A DNA stretch of 64,000 nucleotides, taken from NCBI GenBank assembly GCA_963830065.1, contig CAWHLA010000008.1, positions 62,001 through 126,000 of the forward strand. The letters run 5' to 3'. Below, one piece after another: positions 7,161 to 17,444 of this stretch. A program made the position numbers and the translations under genes. The stretch's first letter is position 1. Each line of letters begins with the position of its first letter. The stretch is from JACCZR01 sp963830065. Lineage in GTDB: Bacteria; Actinomycetota; Thermoleophilia; Solirubrobacterales; Thermoleophilaceae. Below the pieces are notes generated by a model. The model worked only from the letters and a program-made list of their open reading frames with translations. It searched no databases and had not been told where the DNA came from.

Positions 7161-9056
7161 GTGAGCGACGATCCGCTGTGGACGCCTACCGAAGAGCGGA
7201 TCGAGCGTTCCACGCTCGCCCGCTACGCGAAGAGCGTCGGGCACGACGCGCACGACTACGCCGCGTTGTGGCAGTGGTCGGTCGACGACCTCGAGGGCTT
7301 CTGGCGCTCGATCTGCGACTTCTTCGACGTCCGTTTCGACACCGAGCCGGAGAAGGTGCTCGGCTCGCGCGAGATGCCGGGCACCGAGTGGTTCCCCGGC
7401 GGGCGCCTGTCCTACGCCGAGCACGTGTTCCGCGACAAGGACCCGGCGGAGGTGGCGATCCGCCACGCCTCCGAGCTGCGCGACCCCGGCGAGTGGACCT
7501 GGGCCGAGCTGCGCGAGGAGACCGGCCGGATGGTCACGATCCTCAAGGAGCACGGCGTGGAGGAAGGCGACCGCGTCGCCGCCTACATGCCGAACATCCC
7601 CGAGACCGTGGCCGCCTTGCTGGCCACCGCCTCACTGGGCGCGATCTGGTCGAGCGCCGCGCCCGAGTTCGGCGCGCGCAGCGTGGTCGACCGCTTCTCG
7701 CAGATCGAGCCCAAGGTGCTGCTCGCCGTCGACGGCTACCGGTACGGCGGCAAGGACTTCGACCGCAGCGACGTGGTCAAGAGCATCGCCGAGGAGATCG
7801 GCAACGTGCCGGTGGTCGAGTTCGGCTACCTGAAGGAGACGGGCTGGCCCCACGCCGAGCCCGCGGAGCTCGAGTTCGCCCAGCTGCCGTTCGACCACCC
7901 GCTGTGGGTCCTCTACTCCAGCGGCACCACCGGTCTGCCCAAGTCGATCGTGCAGGGCCAAGGCGGCATCCTGCTCGAGCACCTCAAGAAGATGCACCTG
8001 CACGTCGACGCACAGGAGGGCGACCGGGTCTTCTGGTTCTCCACCACCGGCTGGATGATGTGGAACTTCCTGGTGGGCGTCCTGCTCACCCCCGCCTCGA
8101 TCGTCCTCTACGACGGCAACCCCGCGGGAGAGGTGCTGTGGGACCTGGCCGCCGACACCGGCATCACCACCTTCGGGACCAGCGCGTCCTTCATCGCCGC
8201 CTCGATGAAGGACGAGATCGAGCCGGCCGACGGGCGCGACCTCAGCGCGCTGGACGCGGTCGGATCCACCGGCTCCCCCCTCTCCCCCGAGGGCTTCTCC
8301 TGGGTGTACGACAAGCTCGGCGAGGACACCTGGCTGTTCTCCACCAGCGGCGGGACCGACGTCTGCACCGCGTTCGTGGGCGGAGTGCCCGTGCTGCCCG
8401 TCTACCGCGGCGAGCTCCAGGGCCGGTCGCTGGGCTGCGCCGTCGAGTCGTGGGACGAGGACGGCAACTCGCTCATCGGCGAGGTCGGCGAGCTGGTGAT
8501 CACCGAGCCCATGCCCTCCATGCCGGTCTTCTTCTGGGGCGACGACGACGGCTCGCGGCTGCGCGAGAGCTACTTCGACATGTATCCCGGGGTCTGGCGT
8601 CACGGCGACTGGATCGAGATCACCGAGCGCGGCACGGCGATCATCTACGGCCGCTCGGACTCGACCATCAACCGCGGCGGCGTGCGCATGGGCACCAGCG
8701 AGATCTACCGCGCGGTGCTGGCGGTGGACGAGATCACCGACGCGCTGGTGGTCGACGTGCCCCGCGAGGGCCAGGAGAACGACATGCCGCTGTTCGTGGT
8801 GCTGCGAGAGGGCGCCGAGCTCGACGACGACCTGACCAAGGCGATCGCCAAGCGCGTGCGCGAGGACTGCTCCCCCCGCCACGTGCCCAACTCAGTGCAC
8901 GCGATCGATGAGGTCCCCCGCACCCTCAGCGGCAAGGTGCTCGAGGTCCCGGTCAAGCGGATCCTCATGGGCGAGGATCCCGAGAAGGCCGCGAGCCGCG
9001 ACTCGCTGGCCAACCCCGAAGCGCTCGACTGGTTCGTCGACTACACCAAGAGCTGA
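7161..9056 (+). CDS. Acetoacetyl-CoA synthetase (acetoacetate-CoA ligase)
   Basis: ANL-superfamily ligase that activates acetoacetate with ATP and CoA; cytoplasmic. The 631-residue product has the ACAS N-terminal block (SVDDLEGFWRSICDFFDV), P-loop YSSGTTGLPKSIVQGQGG, FWFSTTGWMMWN, the A5-like STSGGTDVCTAFVGG, the hinge YGRSDSTINRGGVRMGTSEIY and the catalytic Lys region PRTLSGKVLEVPVK. The IVQGQGGILLEHLKK stretch and length favour acetoacetyl-CoA over acetyl-CoA synthetase. GTG start at 7161, 55 bp from the divergent cyclase. An MFS gene follows after six bases, likely co-transcribed. Confidence 0.92.
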   Translation: MSDDPLWTPTEERIERSTLARYAKSVGHDAHDYAALWQWSVDDLEGFWRSICDFFDVRFDTEPEKVLGSREMPGTEWFPGGRLSYAEHVFRDKDPAEVAIRHASELRDPGEWTWAELREETGRMVTILKEHGVEEGDRVAAYMPNIPETVAALLATASLGAIWSSAAPEFGARSVVDRFSQIEPKVLLAVDGYRYGGKDFDRSDVVKSIAEEIGNVPVVEFGYLKETGWPHAEPAELEFAQLPFDHPLWVLYSSGTTGLPKSIVQGQGGILLEHLKKMHLHVDAQEGDRVFWFSTTGWMMWNFLVGVLLTPASIVLYDGNPAGEVLWDLAADTGITTFGTSASFIAASMKDEIEPADGRDLSALDAVGSTGSPLSPEGFSWVYDKLGEDTWLFSTSGGTDVCTAFVGGVPVLPVYRGELQGRSLGCAVESWDEDGNSLIGEVGELVITEPMPSMPVFFWGDDDGSRLRESYFDMYPGVWRHGDWIEITERGTAIIYGRSDSTINRGGVRMGTSEIYRAVLAVDEITDALVVDVPREGQENDMPLFVVLREGAELDDDLTKAIAKRVREDCSPRHVPNSVHAIDEVPRTLSGKVLEVPVKRILMGEDPEKAASRDSLANPEALDWFVDYTKS

Positions 9057-9062
9057 CCGCCC

Positions 9063-10229
9063 ATGAAGCGGTTGTTCTGGCTGGTCTGCCTGGTGCTGGT
9101 GATCGACACGGCGTTCTACGCCGCGATCACCCCTCTGCTGCCCACCTACGCCGACGAGCTCGACCTGTCGAAGACGGCGGCCGGGGTGCTGTCGGCCTCC
9201 TACGCCGCCGGCACGTTGGCCGGGGCGCTGCCCGGCGGGTGGCTCGCCGTGCGCTTCGGCGTCAAGCCCACCCTCCTGACCGGGCTGAGCCTGCTGGCGG
9301 TGACCAGCGTGGTGTTCGGCCTGGCCGAGAACGTGGTGGTCCTCGACGTCACCCGCTTCTTCCAGGGCGTGGGCGGGGCGTGCTCGTGGGCCGCGAGCCT
9401 GGCCTGGCTGGTGGGCGCCGCCCCGCGTGAGCGGCGCGGCCAGCTGATCGGGGGCGCGATCGGGGCGGCGATCGTCGGCCTGTTCTTCGGGCCCGTGATC
9501 GGCGGCGCGGCCACCGAGCTGGGCACCGAGCCCGTGTTCGGCGCCGCAGCCGCCTTCGCCGCTGGGCTGGGAGCCTGGGCCCTGCTCACGCCGGCGGCGA
9601 GGGCCGGCCCCGAAGCGGGGCTGCGGGGACTGGCCACGGCGATCAGGACCCACTCCGACCTGCGCACCGGCTTCATGCTGTTCACCCTGCCCGCGCTGTT
9701 CTCCGGCGTGCTCGAGGTGCTGGTGCCGCTGCGGCTGGACGTCCTCGGCGCGAGCGGCGTCGCGGTGGGCGCCGCCTTCCTGGTCGCGGCGGCGGTGGAG
9801 GCGACGATCAGCCCCATCGCCGGGCGGGCCTCGGACCGGCACGGGCGGCTGGCCCCGATGAGGGTCGGCCTGAGCGTCGCCGCCGGCGGCGGCCTGGTGC
9901 TGGCCTTGCCGGAGAACGCGGTGCTGCTGGCGGTGCTCCTGTGCGGGACCGTCGCGGCCCTGGGCACCTTCTGGGCCCCGGCCATGGCGCTGCTGACCGA
10001 CGCCGCCGAGGGCGCGGGAGTGGGCCATGCGATGGCCATCGCGATCGCCAACCTGGCCTGGGCACTGGGCCACGTGATCGGCGGCGGGGCGGGCAGCGGC
10101 CTGGCCGACGTGACCGCCGACGCCGTCCCCTACGCGCTGCTGTCCGCCCTGTGCCTGCTCGCTCTCGCCACCGTCGCCCGCGAGCGGTTGCCGGGCGCCT
10201 TGAGCGCCCCGGGCGCCCCGCTCAGGTAG
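9063..10229 (+). CDS. Major facilitator superfamily transporter
   Basis: 388-residue, 12-segment permease. The first helix reads FWLVCLVLVIDTAFYAAITPLLP, followed by the MFS motif-A region GGWLAVRFGVKPTLLTG and, in the second half, the repeat AGRASDRHGRLAPMRVG. The substrate cannot be read from sequence; its position six bases after acetoacetyl-CoA synthetase suggests an organic-acid or drug-type role (inference). The next gene, a TSUP transporter, starts 13 bases after the stop, so all three probably form an operon. Confidence 0.88.
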   Translation: MKRLFWLVCLVLVIDTAFYAAITPLLPTYADELDLSKTAAGVLSASYAAGTLAGALPGGWLAVRFGVKPTLLTGLSLLAVTSVVFGLAENVVVLDVTRFFQGVGGACSWAASLAWLVGAAPRERRGQLIGGAIGAAIVGLFFGPVIGGAATELGTEPVFGAAAAFAAGLGAWALLTPAARAGPEAGLRGLATAIRTHSDLRTGFMLFTLPALFSGVLEVLVPLRLDVLGASGVAVGAAFLVAAAVEATISPIAGRASDRHGRLAPMRVGLSVAAGGGLVLALPENAVLLAVLLCGTVAALGTFWAPAMALLTDAAEGAGVGHAMAIAIANLAWALGHVIGGGAGSGLADVTADAVPYALLSALCLLALATVARERLPGALSAPGAPLR

Positions 10230-10242
10230 TCCTTCACCGACG

Positions 10243-11010
10243 ATGAGCGGGTTGAGCCTGGCCGAGGTGGCGCTGCTCGCGGTCGCGGGGCTGGGCGCGG
10301 GGGCGGTGAACGCAGTGGCCGGAGGTGGCTCGCTGGTGGCGTTTCCGGCCCTGCTCGGGGTCGGCCTGCCCGCCGTGTCGGCAAACGTGACCAACGCCGT
10401 CGCTGTGCTTCCGGGCTACGTGGGCGGATCGATCGGGTACCGCCGGGAGCTGGGCGGCCAGCGCGGGCGCGTGGTCAAGCTCCTGCCCACCACGGTGGCG
10501 GGCGGAGTGCTCGGCGCGGTGCTCCTGCTGGCCACCGACGACGCCGTCTTCGAGGGAATCGTCCCCTTCCTGATCCTGCTCGCGTGCGGGCTGCTGGCTG
10601 CCCAGCCGGCGATCTCACGCCGGATCCAGCCCCTGGAGGGTGCCCACGCGCAGGAGCGCTCCGTCCGCCTGCACGGGCTGACCTTCCTGTGCGCCGTGTA
10701 CGGCGGCTACTTCGGCGCGGGGCTCGGGATCGCGCTGCTGGCGGTGCTCGCGCTGGCGCTCGACGACGACCTGCAGCGGCTGAACGCGCTCAAGGGCCTG
10801 CTCTCGCTGGTGATCGGCCTGGCGGCCGTCGCCTGGTTCGCCTTCTTCGGGCCGGTGGAGTGGACCGAGGCCGCGATCGTGGGCGCGACCAGCCTCATCG
10901 GCGGTCAGGCCGGCGTCGTCATGGCCCGGCGGCTGCCGGCCGGCGTGCTGCGCGGGATCGTGGTCGCGTTCGGGGTGGGCGTCGCGCTGGTCCTGCTGAT
11001 CCAGCGCTAG
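10243..11010 (+). CDS. TSUP (TauE/SafE) family permease
   Basis: 255-residue integral membrane protein with the family start LGAGAVNAVAGGGSLVAFPALL and the repeated second-half motif FLCAVYGGYFGAGLGIALLAVLAL; about eight hydrophobic segments. TSUP proteins move sulfite, sulfoacetate or related organosulfur anions, but the substrate here is unknown. Last gene of the plus-strand run; the convergent Rpf-like gene ends 19 bp downstream. Confidence 0.9.
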   Translation: MSGLSLAEVALLAVAGLGAGAVNAVAGGGSLVAFPALLGVGLPAVSANVTNAVAVLPGYVGGSIGYRRELGGQRGRVVKLLPTTVAGGVLGAVLLLATDDAVFEGIVPFLILLACGLLAAQPAISRRIQPLEGAHAQERSVRLHGLTFLCAVYGGYFGAGLGIALLAVLALALDDDLQRLNALKGLLSLVIGLAAVAWFAFFGPVEWTEAAIVGATSLIGGQAGVVMARRLPAGVLRGIVVAFGVGVALVLLIQR

Positions 11011-11029
11011 ACGCCCTCAGCGCACGGGG

Positions 11030-11656
11030 CTAGTTCCCGGCCTTGGCCGCCCGCCCGCATGCCGGCCACGACTTGGTGCCGCTGCGGCGGTACAGCTTGA
11101 GCGCGATCCGGTCCTGCGTGCGCTCGGAGGCCCTGGCGGGGTCGCCGCGGCCGCCCAGCGAGCGCCAGGTGGCGCGCGAGAACTGGAACTTGCCCCGGTA
11201 GGTGCCGCCTCGTGAGATCGCGCGGGGGTTGCCGCCGGACTCGCACTGCGCAATCAGACGCAGGATCCGCGGTAGGCGGATCGGAGATCCCGTGGAGCGC
11301 GGCTTGTGGTTGACCTCGCTCGAGCGAAAGGCCCTGAGGCGCATCTTGCGGCGGGTCTTGGGACCCACCACGCCGTCGACCTCGAGGCCCTTTCGCGTCT
11401 GGAAGCGCTTGACCGCCCTGTGTGTCTGGGAGCCGAAGACGCCGTCGGCGCTGACCCGCAGCTTGCGCTGGACCCGGGCGACGGCGCGCCCGTAGTCGCC
11501 CTTGCGCAGGACGGTGATGTTCTTGGCGGCCTGAGCCTCGGCCCCGCCGCTGGCGGAACCCTGGTCCTTCAGCGGATCGTCTGCGGCGGCCGGTCCGGCC
11601 AGTGCCAGCGAAAGCGCCGGCACAGCGAGCAACGCGAGTCCAATCTTCTTCCCCAC
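11030..11656 (-). CDS. Secreted Rpf/transglycosylase-like peptidoglycan hydrolase
   Basis: 208 residues: signal peptide (residues 1-25, IGLALLAVPALSLALAGPAAA), a peptidoglycan-binding domain at about 49-106 (RKGDYGRAVARVQRKL, DGVFGSQTHRAVKRFQ, DGVVGPKTRRKM), then a resuscitation-promoting-factor-like lysozyme domain from about 128 (IAQCESGGNPRAIS, GTYRGKFQFSRATWRSLGG). Glu139 in QCESGG is the expected catalytic acid. Such enzymes cut the glycan backbone during growth or exit from dormancy. The GTG start has GGGAG ten bases upstream. A c-di-AMP riboswitch lies in the leader. Confidence 0.9.
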   Translation of the reverse strand: MGKKIGLALLAVPALSLALAGPAAADDPLKDQGSASGGAEAQAAKNITVLRKGDYGRAVARVQRKLRVSADGVFGSQTHRAVKRFQTRKGLEVDGVVGPKTRRKMRLRAFRSSEVNHKPRSTGSPIRLPRILRLIAQCESGGNPRAISRGGTYRGKFQFSRATWRSLGGRGDPARASERTQDRIALKLYRRSGTKSWPACGRAAKAGN

Positions 11657-11666
11657 GGGGCCAATC

Positions 11667-11806
11667 TCCCTTTCCTAAGCGCCTACGGGGTGAGCTGACG
11701 GGCTCGCGCTGGAAAGTGCGCTACACCGCACGATGGCGGTGATTCGCCCCAAGGGCCTCTCGGCCCCAAGTGGTTCCCCCGTTCCCCGCCGCTGGCGCGA
11801 CAGAGA
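11667..11806 (-). promoter_or_regulatory. c-di-AMP (ydaO-yuaA) riboswitch upstream of the Rpf-like gene
   Basis: Read on the minus strand, the leader carries the conserved ydaO blocks in order: GGGGAACGGGGGAACC (around 11771-11786), TTGGGGCGAATC (around 11741-11752), CTTTCCAGC, then CCCGTCAGCTCACCCCGTAGGC (11681-11702), followed by the Rpf ribosome site and GTG start. In actinobacteria this class commonly controls Rpf-type and other cell-wall hydrolases and turns expression off when c-di-AMP is high. The assignment rests on the primary-sequence blocks; folding was not computed. Confidence 0.93.
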
Positions 11807-11859
11807 CTCGGCTGGTCCAAAACCAGCTCGGTAGGTAAGCAGATCGGCGGGCTGAGTGT

Positions 11860-12432
11860 CTAGCTTGAGCGCTGGTCGCGCTCTTCCTCGACCAGCGTGG
11901 CGTCCTCGATCGGCTCCTCGTCGGGCTCGCCGCGGCGGCCCTCCAGGAGGTCGTCGACGACTCGGGTGACGTGCGCGGGCTCGGTCCGCGGGTGGGCGAT
12001 CGTGGGGTCGTGAACGTCCTCGGCGAGCTCCGCGTCCTCCTCTAGCGCCGCGTCCAGATCGGCGTCCTGGGCGGTGGCGGGGTCGATCTCCAGCTCGTCG
12101 AGGTTCTTGGGGTCCTCGCCCAGCTGCTCGTCCTGCCATCCCTCCTGGTGGGCGTCCTCGAAGGCCGCCGGGGCGGGGCCCAGGTCGGGCACCCCGCGGT
12201 GCTCCATCTCAGGCTCCTGGAAGGACGGGGTCTCGACCGGCGGCTCCTCGGGCTCGGGCTGGGCCGGAGGCGTGGGCGGGTCGGGAACCCCGACCGCCGC
12301 GCGGGCGGGCGACTGGGCCTGCCGGGGCGGGCCCGGCGGCTGCTCGGAGGAGCCGTCCTCGCTCAGCTTCTGCCTGGCGTACCAGACCGCGCCGGCACCG
12401 GCTGCGAGCAATGCGAGTCGCTTCAGTGCCAC
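11860..12432 (-). CDS. Acidic, Pro/Glu-rich membrane-anchored hypothetical protein
   Basis: 190 residues beginning with one short hydrophobic segment (LALLAAGAGAVWYA), followed by a long disordered-looking tail rich in Pro, Glu and Asp (e.g. PDPPTPPAQPEPEEPPVE, DPATAQDADLDAALEEDAEL). The short basic start plus one hydrophobic helix suggests a tail facing the cytoplasm or cell surface. No known domain. The Rpf riboswitch begins just after this gene's stop, so the Rpf promoter probably lies inside its 3' end. Confidence 0.7.
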   Translation of the reverse strand: MALKRLALLAAGAGAVWYARQKLSEDGSSEQPPGPPRQAQSPARAAVGVPDPPTPPAQPEPEEPPVETPSFQEPEMEHRGVPDLGPAPAAFEDAHQEGWQDEQLGEDPKNLDELEIDPATAQDADLDAALEEDAELAEDVHDPTIAHPRTEPAHVTRVVDDLLEGRRGEPDEEPIEDATLVEEERDQRSS

Positions 12433-12555
12433 CGCCGCTGAATCTACCCGGCCCGGCCAGGGTTAGTCGAGTCAGTCCTCAGGGTGGCTATCCGGAGTGC
12501 CGCTCCCAGGCGATGGTGGTCGTGCAAGCCAATCGAAACCACATGAGGAGCCCCA

Positions 12556-12882
12556 ATGACAACCACCGCCACCAGCATCCGCACGCTCGCCGCTGCCCTC
12601 ATCGCGGCGCTCGCGGTCGCGCTGGCCGCCGCGTCCTTCGCACCGGACGCGCAGGCAAGCAAGAACACCGGCCGCTTCAAGCAGAGCTCCGAGGCCGTGA
12701 AGCTCGAGAAACTCTCGCGCGCGCAGTTGTGCGACTCGCTCCAGGGCTCGTATCAGGACCTCACGGTCCTCGCGGAGGGCGCGTTCGAGCAGGGCCAGCT
12801 GGCCTCGAGCACGCAATACGACGACGCCGCCAACGAGGCCAAGCGTCAGGCCGGCCACATGGGCTGCGGCTGGGCCCTCTGA
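12556..12882 (+). CDS. Small secreted hypothetical protein
   Basis: 108 residues with a clear signal peptide (LAAALIAALAVALAAASFAPDAQA) and a mature part of about 75 residues with two cysteines (QLCDSLQGSY, GHMGCGWAL) that may form a disulfide. A GAGGAG ribosome site precedes the ATG. A strong hairpin terminator follows 11 bp after the stop. No known domain is recognisable; the charged helical mature part suggests an exported binding or structural protein. Confidence 0.75.
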   Translation: MTTTATSIRTLAAALIAALAVALAAASFAPDAQASKNTGRFKQSSEAVKLEKLSRAQLCDSLQGSYQDLTVLAEGAFEQGQLASSTQYDDAANEAKRQAGHMGCGWAL

Positions 12883-12892
12883 GCAACGCCGA

Positions 12893-12925
12893 ACGGGAGC
12901 CCCCCTTCGACCGGGGGGCTCCCGT
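12893..12925. terminator. Bidirectional hairpin terminator between convergent genes
   Basis: A perfect 13-bp stem (12893-12905 with 12913-12925) starting ACGGGAGCCCCCC closes a 7-nt loop. It sits between the ends of the small secreted protein gene and lon, which converge here, so it can serve both. No strong T-tract follows on either side, usual for high-GC actinobacterial terminators. Confidence 0.8.
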
Positions 12926-12935
12926 CGGTCACGCC

Positions 12936-15218
<2,283 letters not shown>

Positions 15219-15248
15219 TTGGGGTTGCTTCACTTTCGCTAGACGCTT

Positions 15249-15265
15249 ACTTGCAGTTAGCAAGT
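15249..15265. promoter_or_regulatory. Candidate operator palindrome upstream of lon
   Basis: ACTTGC-AGTTA-GCAAGT is an inverted repeat with 6-bp arms, 31 bp before the lon ATG. The GC-N5-GC core is loosely similar to ClgR-type sites that control lon/clp genes in other actinobacteria, but it is not a clear match to the ClgR or HspR (HAIR) consensus. It could equally act on the divergent rpiA promoter. Confidence 0.4.
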
Positions 15266-15341
15266 GTAGCTGCTGATTCGGAGATCGTCAGGCCGCTTGA
15301 CTGGTTGGCGCGCCCGCGTTTGCGCTTACGATGCGCGCGTC

Positions 15342-16034
15342 TTGAGTGACCTCGCCTCCCCCGCCCGGGACGCCGCTTCGGCGGCCGCGATCGAGCTGAT
15401 CGAGCCCGGCATGGCCCTGGGCCTGGGGTCGGGCCGGGCGGTATGGCGGGTGGTGGAGCGTCTTGCCTCCGAGGGGCCCCCGCACTCGTCGCTGCGGGTG
15501 GTGGTGGCCTCCGAGCGGACGGCCGATCGAGTTCGCTCGATCGGAATCGAGCCGCTGGAGCTGGACGGCTCGCTGGCTCTGGACCTCTCCATCGACGGCG
15601 CCGACGAGGTCGATCCCTCCCTGCGCCTGATCAAGGGAGGCGGCGGCGCGCTGCTGCGGGAGAAGATCGTCGTGAGCGCGGCGGCGCGGTTCGTGGTGGT
15701 GGCCGAGACGCCCAAGCGGGTCGCGCGGCTGGGCGAAGGCTTCCGGCTGCCGGTCGAGGTGGTGCAGTTCGCCTGGCGCGACACCCGGCGCCGGCTGGCC
15801 CCGCTGCTGCCCGACGCCGAGCTGCGTCTCGGCGACGAGGGAAAGCCGTACGTGACCGACGAGGGCCACTTCCTGCTCGATTGCGCGCTGGGCGCCGACG
15901 CCGACCCGGACCTGCTCGACCGCGAGCTGAACCGGGTCCCGGGCGTGGTCGAGCACGGGCTGTTCGTCGGCATGGCCGAGCGGGCGCTGCTGGGCTCGCC
16001 CGAGGGCGAGCTCGAGGTGATCGAGGCGGGCTAG
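15342..16034 (+). CDS. rpiA: Ribose-5-phosphate isomerase A
   Basis: Interconverts ribose-5-phosphate and ribulose-5-phosphate in the pentose phosphate pathway. RpiA motifs are complete: ALGLGSGRAVWRVVERLA, the active-site block LSIDGADEVDP with Asp/Glu, LIKGGGGALLREKIV with the catalytic Lys region, and the C-terminal GVVEHGLFVGMAERAL. The start is uncertain: TTG at 15342 gives a family-like beginning (SDLASPARDAA, about 230 residues), while TTG at 15297 would add 15 unrelated residues. The stop overlaps the convergent sortase gene by four bases. Confidence 0.93.
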   Translation: MSDLASPARDAASAAAIELIEPGMALGLGSGRAVWRVVERLASEGPPHSSLRVVVASERTADRVRSIGIEPLELDGSLALDLSIDGADEVDPSLRLIKGGGGALLREKIVVSAAARFVVVAETPKRVARLGEGFRLPVEVVQFAWRDTRRRLAPLLPDAELRLGDEGKPYVTDEGHFLLDCALGADADPDLLDRELNRVPGVVEHGLFVGMAERALLGSPEGELEVIEAG

Positions 16035-16699
16035 CCGCCGCGGGAGTAGCCGGACTGGCGCAGCGCCAGCGTCTGCTTGGCGACCACCACCAGCCGCTGG
16101 GCCTGGCTGAACAAGGGGTGGCAGGTGGTGAGCACCAGCCGCCGGTAGCCGGCGTTGCGCAGCACCTTGGCCTCCGAGGGGTCGAGGATCTGCCGGCTCG
16201 TGACCCGGTACACGAAGCGCCCGTACGGAGTGTGGAGGCGGATGTTGTCGCCGGGCTTGAGGTCGTTGAGGTGCCTGAAGGGCGCGGTGAAGGTCGTGCG
16301 GTGGCCGGCGATGGCCACGGTCCCCCGCTGTCCCGGGTAGGACGAGGTCGAGTAGTAGCCCGGCCCCTTCTCCAGTCCAGCGGCACCGGTCCCGGCGACC
16401 ACCACCTGGTTCAGGTCCATCTCGGGAATCCACAGCCGGCCCACCGGCGAGCCGTCGGTGGTCTGGGAGTGGAACTCGGTGGCCAGGGAGCTCAGCGACT
16501 TCGGCTTCCCGGACCTCGAGCGCTCCTGGGCGGCGAGCGCGCCCTGTCGCTCCAGGCGCTCGAGCCGCCGGTCGAGGTCGCTCTGCCGGCCCATCGCCTG
16601 AAGCGCGCTGACCGGCTCCCGCCAGACGAGGGTGACGGCGAACTCCGCCAGCAGCAGGACGCCGAGGACGCCCAGCACCAGCGACGCGGGCCGCCGCAT
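16031..16699 (-). CDS. srtE: Class E sortase (frame probably broken in the N-terminal tail)
   Basis: Cell-wall transpeptidase anchored by one N-terminal membrane helix (LVLGVLGVLLLAEFAVTLVW). Catalytic residues are all present: His133 in AGHRTTF, Cys193 in LTTCHPL and Arg202 in SQAQRLVVV, with the class E pattern GYYSTSSYPGQRGTVAIAGHR. From ATG 16699 the product is 222 residues. In-frame upstream sequence PGPPPPKPSLLQR reads like the usual cytoplasmic Pro-rich tail, and beyond a C6 run (16736-16741) it continues in the next frame (VVVTIAPEPAPEPR) back to a GTG at 16868, so one base is probably in excess there. A likely substrate gene is nearby at 17040. Confidence 0.92.
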   Translation of the reverse strand: MRRPASLVLGVLGVLLLAEFAVTLVWREPVSALQAMGRQSDLDRRLERLERQGALAAQERSRSGKPKSLSSLATEFHSQTTDGSPVGRLWIPEMDLNQVVVAGTGAAGLEKGPGYYSTSSYPGQRGTVAIAGHRTTFTAPFRHLNDLKPGDNIRLHTPYGRFVYRVTSRQILDPSEAKVLRNAGYRRLVLTTCHPLFSQAQRLVVVAKQTLALRQSGYSRGG

Positions 16700-16812
16700 C
16701 CGCTGCAGCAGCGACGGCTTCGGCGGCGGAGGGCCGGGGGGCGCGGCGGGTGGCGAGGCGCGGCTCGGGAGCCGGCTCCGGCGCGATCGTCACCACAACC
16801 TCGGCGTCCGGC

Positions 16813-17034
16813 TCAGCCAACGAGGCCGGAGGCGTGCATTCCAGGCCCGCCTCCGTGCCACGGTCCACGTTCGCGGCTCTCGGCAGTGGGGCGGCGAGGG
16901 GCGAACTCGGCCAGGAGCTCCTCCTGCGTGACCCTCCACTCCCCTCCCGCGTGCTCGACCCTGGCCCGGACCCGCTCCTCGGGCCAGACGCCGGACGGGG
17001 TTCGGCTACACGCCAGGCTCGGAGCTGCGGCCAC
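16813..17034 (-). CDS. Possible small hypothetical protein between sortase and its substrate
   Basis: A GTG at 17034, six bases after the upstream gene's stop, opens 73 codons containing a plausible coding segment (VWPEERVRARVEHAGGEW, VTQEELLAEFAPRR), then a less protein-like end. It overlaps the extended sortase frame, so part of it may belong to a sortase N-terminal region split by frameshift. Nothing else is recognisable in the 16700-17039 stretch. Weak call. Confidence 0.3.
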   Translation of the reverse strand: MAAAPSLACSRTPSGVWPEERVRARVEHAGGEWRVTQEELLAEFAPRRPTAESRERGPWHGGGPGMHASGLVG

Positions 17035-17039
17035 CCGGA

Positions 17040-17384
17040 TCAGGCTGAGCGTCGCCGGCGCAGGAACAGCGCGCCGCCCAGGCACAGCCCGCCGGCCGCG
17101 CCGACCAGCCACGCCTCGAAGCCCGTGCTGGCGAAGGTGGTGGTGTCCGTCGTGTCCGTGGTGGTCGTCGTCGTGGTGGTCTCCGACGCCTCGCAGGCGA
17201 TGCTGTCGCCGTCGGTGTCCAGGTTGTTGGGATCGCTCGGATCCGAGTTGTAGATGCTCTGAGCCTGGCTCTGGCTGATGCTCGAGCAGTCGACATCTTG
17301 CGCCGCCGCGACGGGGGTGAGCGCCAGTGCGAGGACTCCCACCACAAGGCCGACGAGGAACAACCGCCGGGCTGGGCGAGTCAT
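17040..17384 (-). CDS. Secreted excalibur-domain protein with sortase sorting signal
   Basis: 114 residues: signal peptide (LFLVGLVVGVLALALTPVAAAQ), an excalibur-type calcium-binding motif (DTDGDSIACEASE, preceded by NNLDTDGD), a Thr-rich linker, then a cell-wall sorting signal: FASTG, hydrophobic helix (WLVGAAGGLCLGGALF) and RRRRSA tail. FASTG resembles the LAxTG motif recognised by class E sortases, and the sortase lies just downstream on the same strand, so this is a probable substrate. ATG at 17384 is chosen because the signal peptide starts there. Confidence 0.85.
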   Translation of the reverse strand: MTRPARRLFLVGLVVGVLALALTPVAAAQDVDCSSISQSQAQSIYNSDPSDPNNLDTDGDSIACEASETTTTTTTTDTTDTTTFASTGFEAWLVGAAGGLCLGGALFLRRRRSA

Positions 17385-17428
17385 GGGGCAGGAACCCCCT
17401 GGTCGATGTGCGGGCGTTCGAGCTATAA

Positions 17429-17438
17429 CCGATATCGG
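17429..17438. promoter_or_regulatory. Perfect 10-bp palindrome in a divergent promoter gap
   Basis: CCGATATCGG lies centrally in the 60-bp gap between the excalibur protein gene and the nitronate monooxygenase gene, preceded by TATAAC, which could be part of a -10 element. Short AT-centred palindromes of this kind are often repressor half-sites, but no regulator gene is adjacent. Speculative. Confidence 0.3.
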
Positions 17439-17444
17439 CCTCAC

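Noticed and set aside
17150..17200. Thr-codon run in the excalibur protein as a possible microsatellite or frameshift site
   Set aside because: Reading frame is intact through to the sorting signal; it is an ordinary Thr-rich wall-spanning linker.
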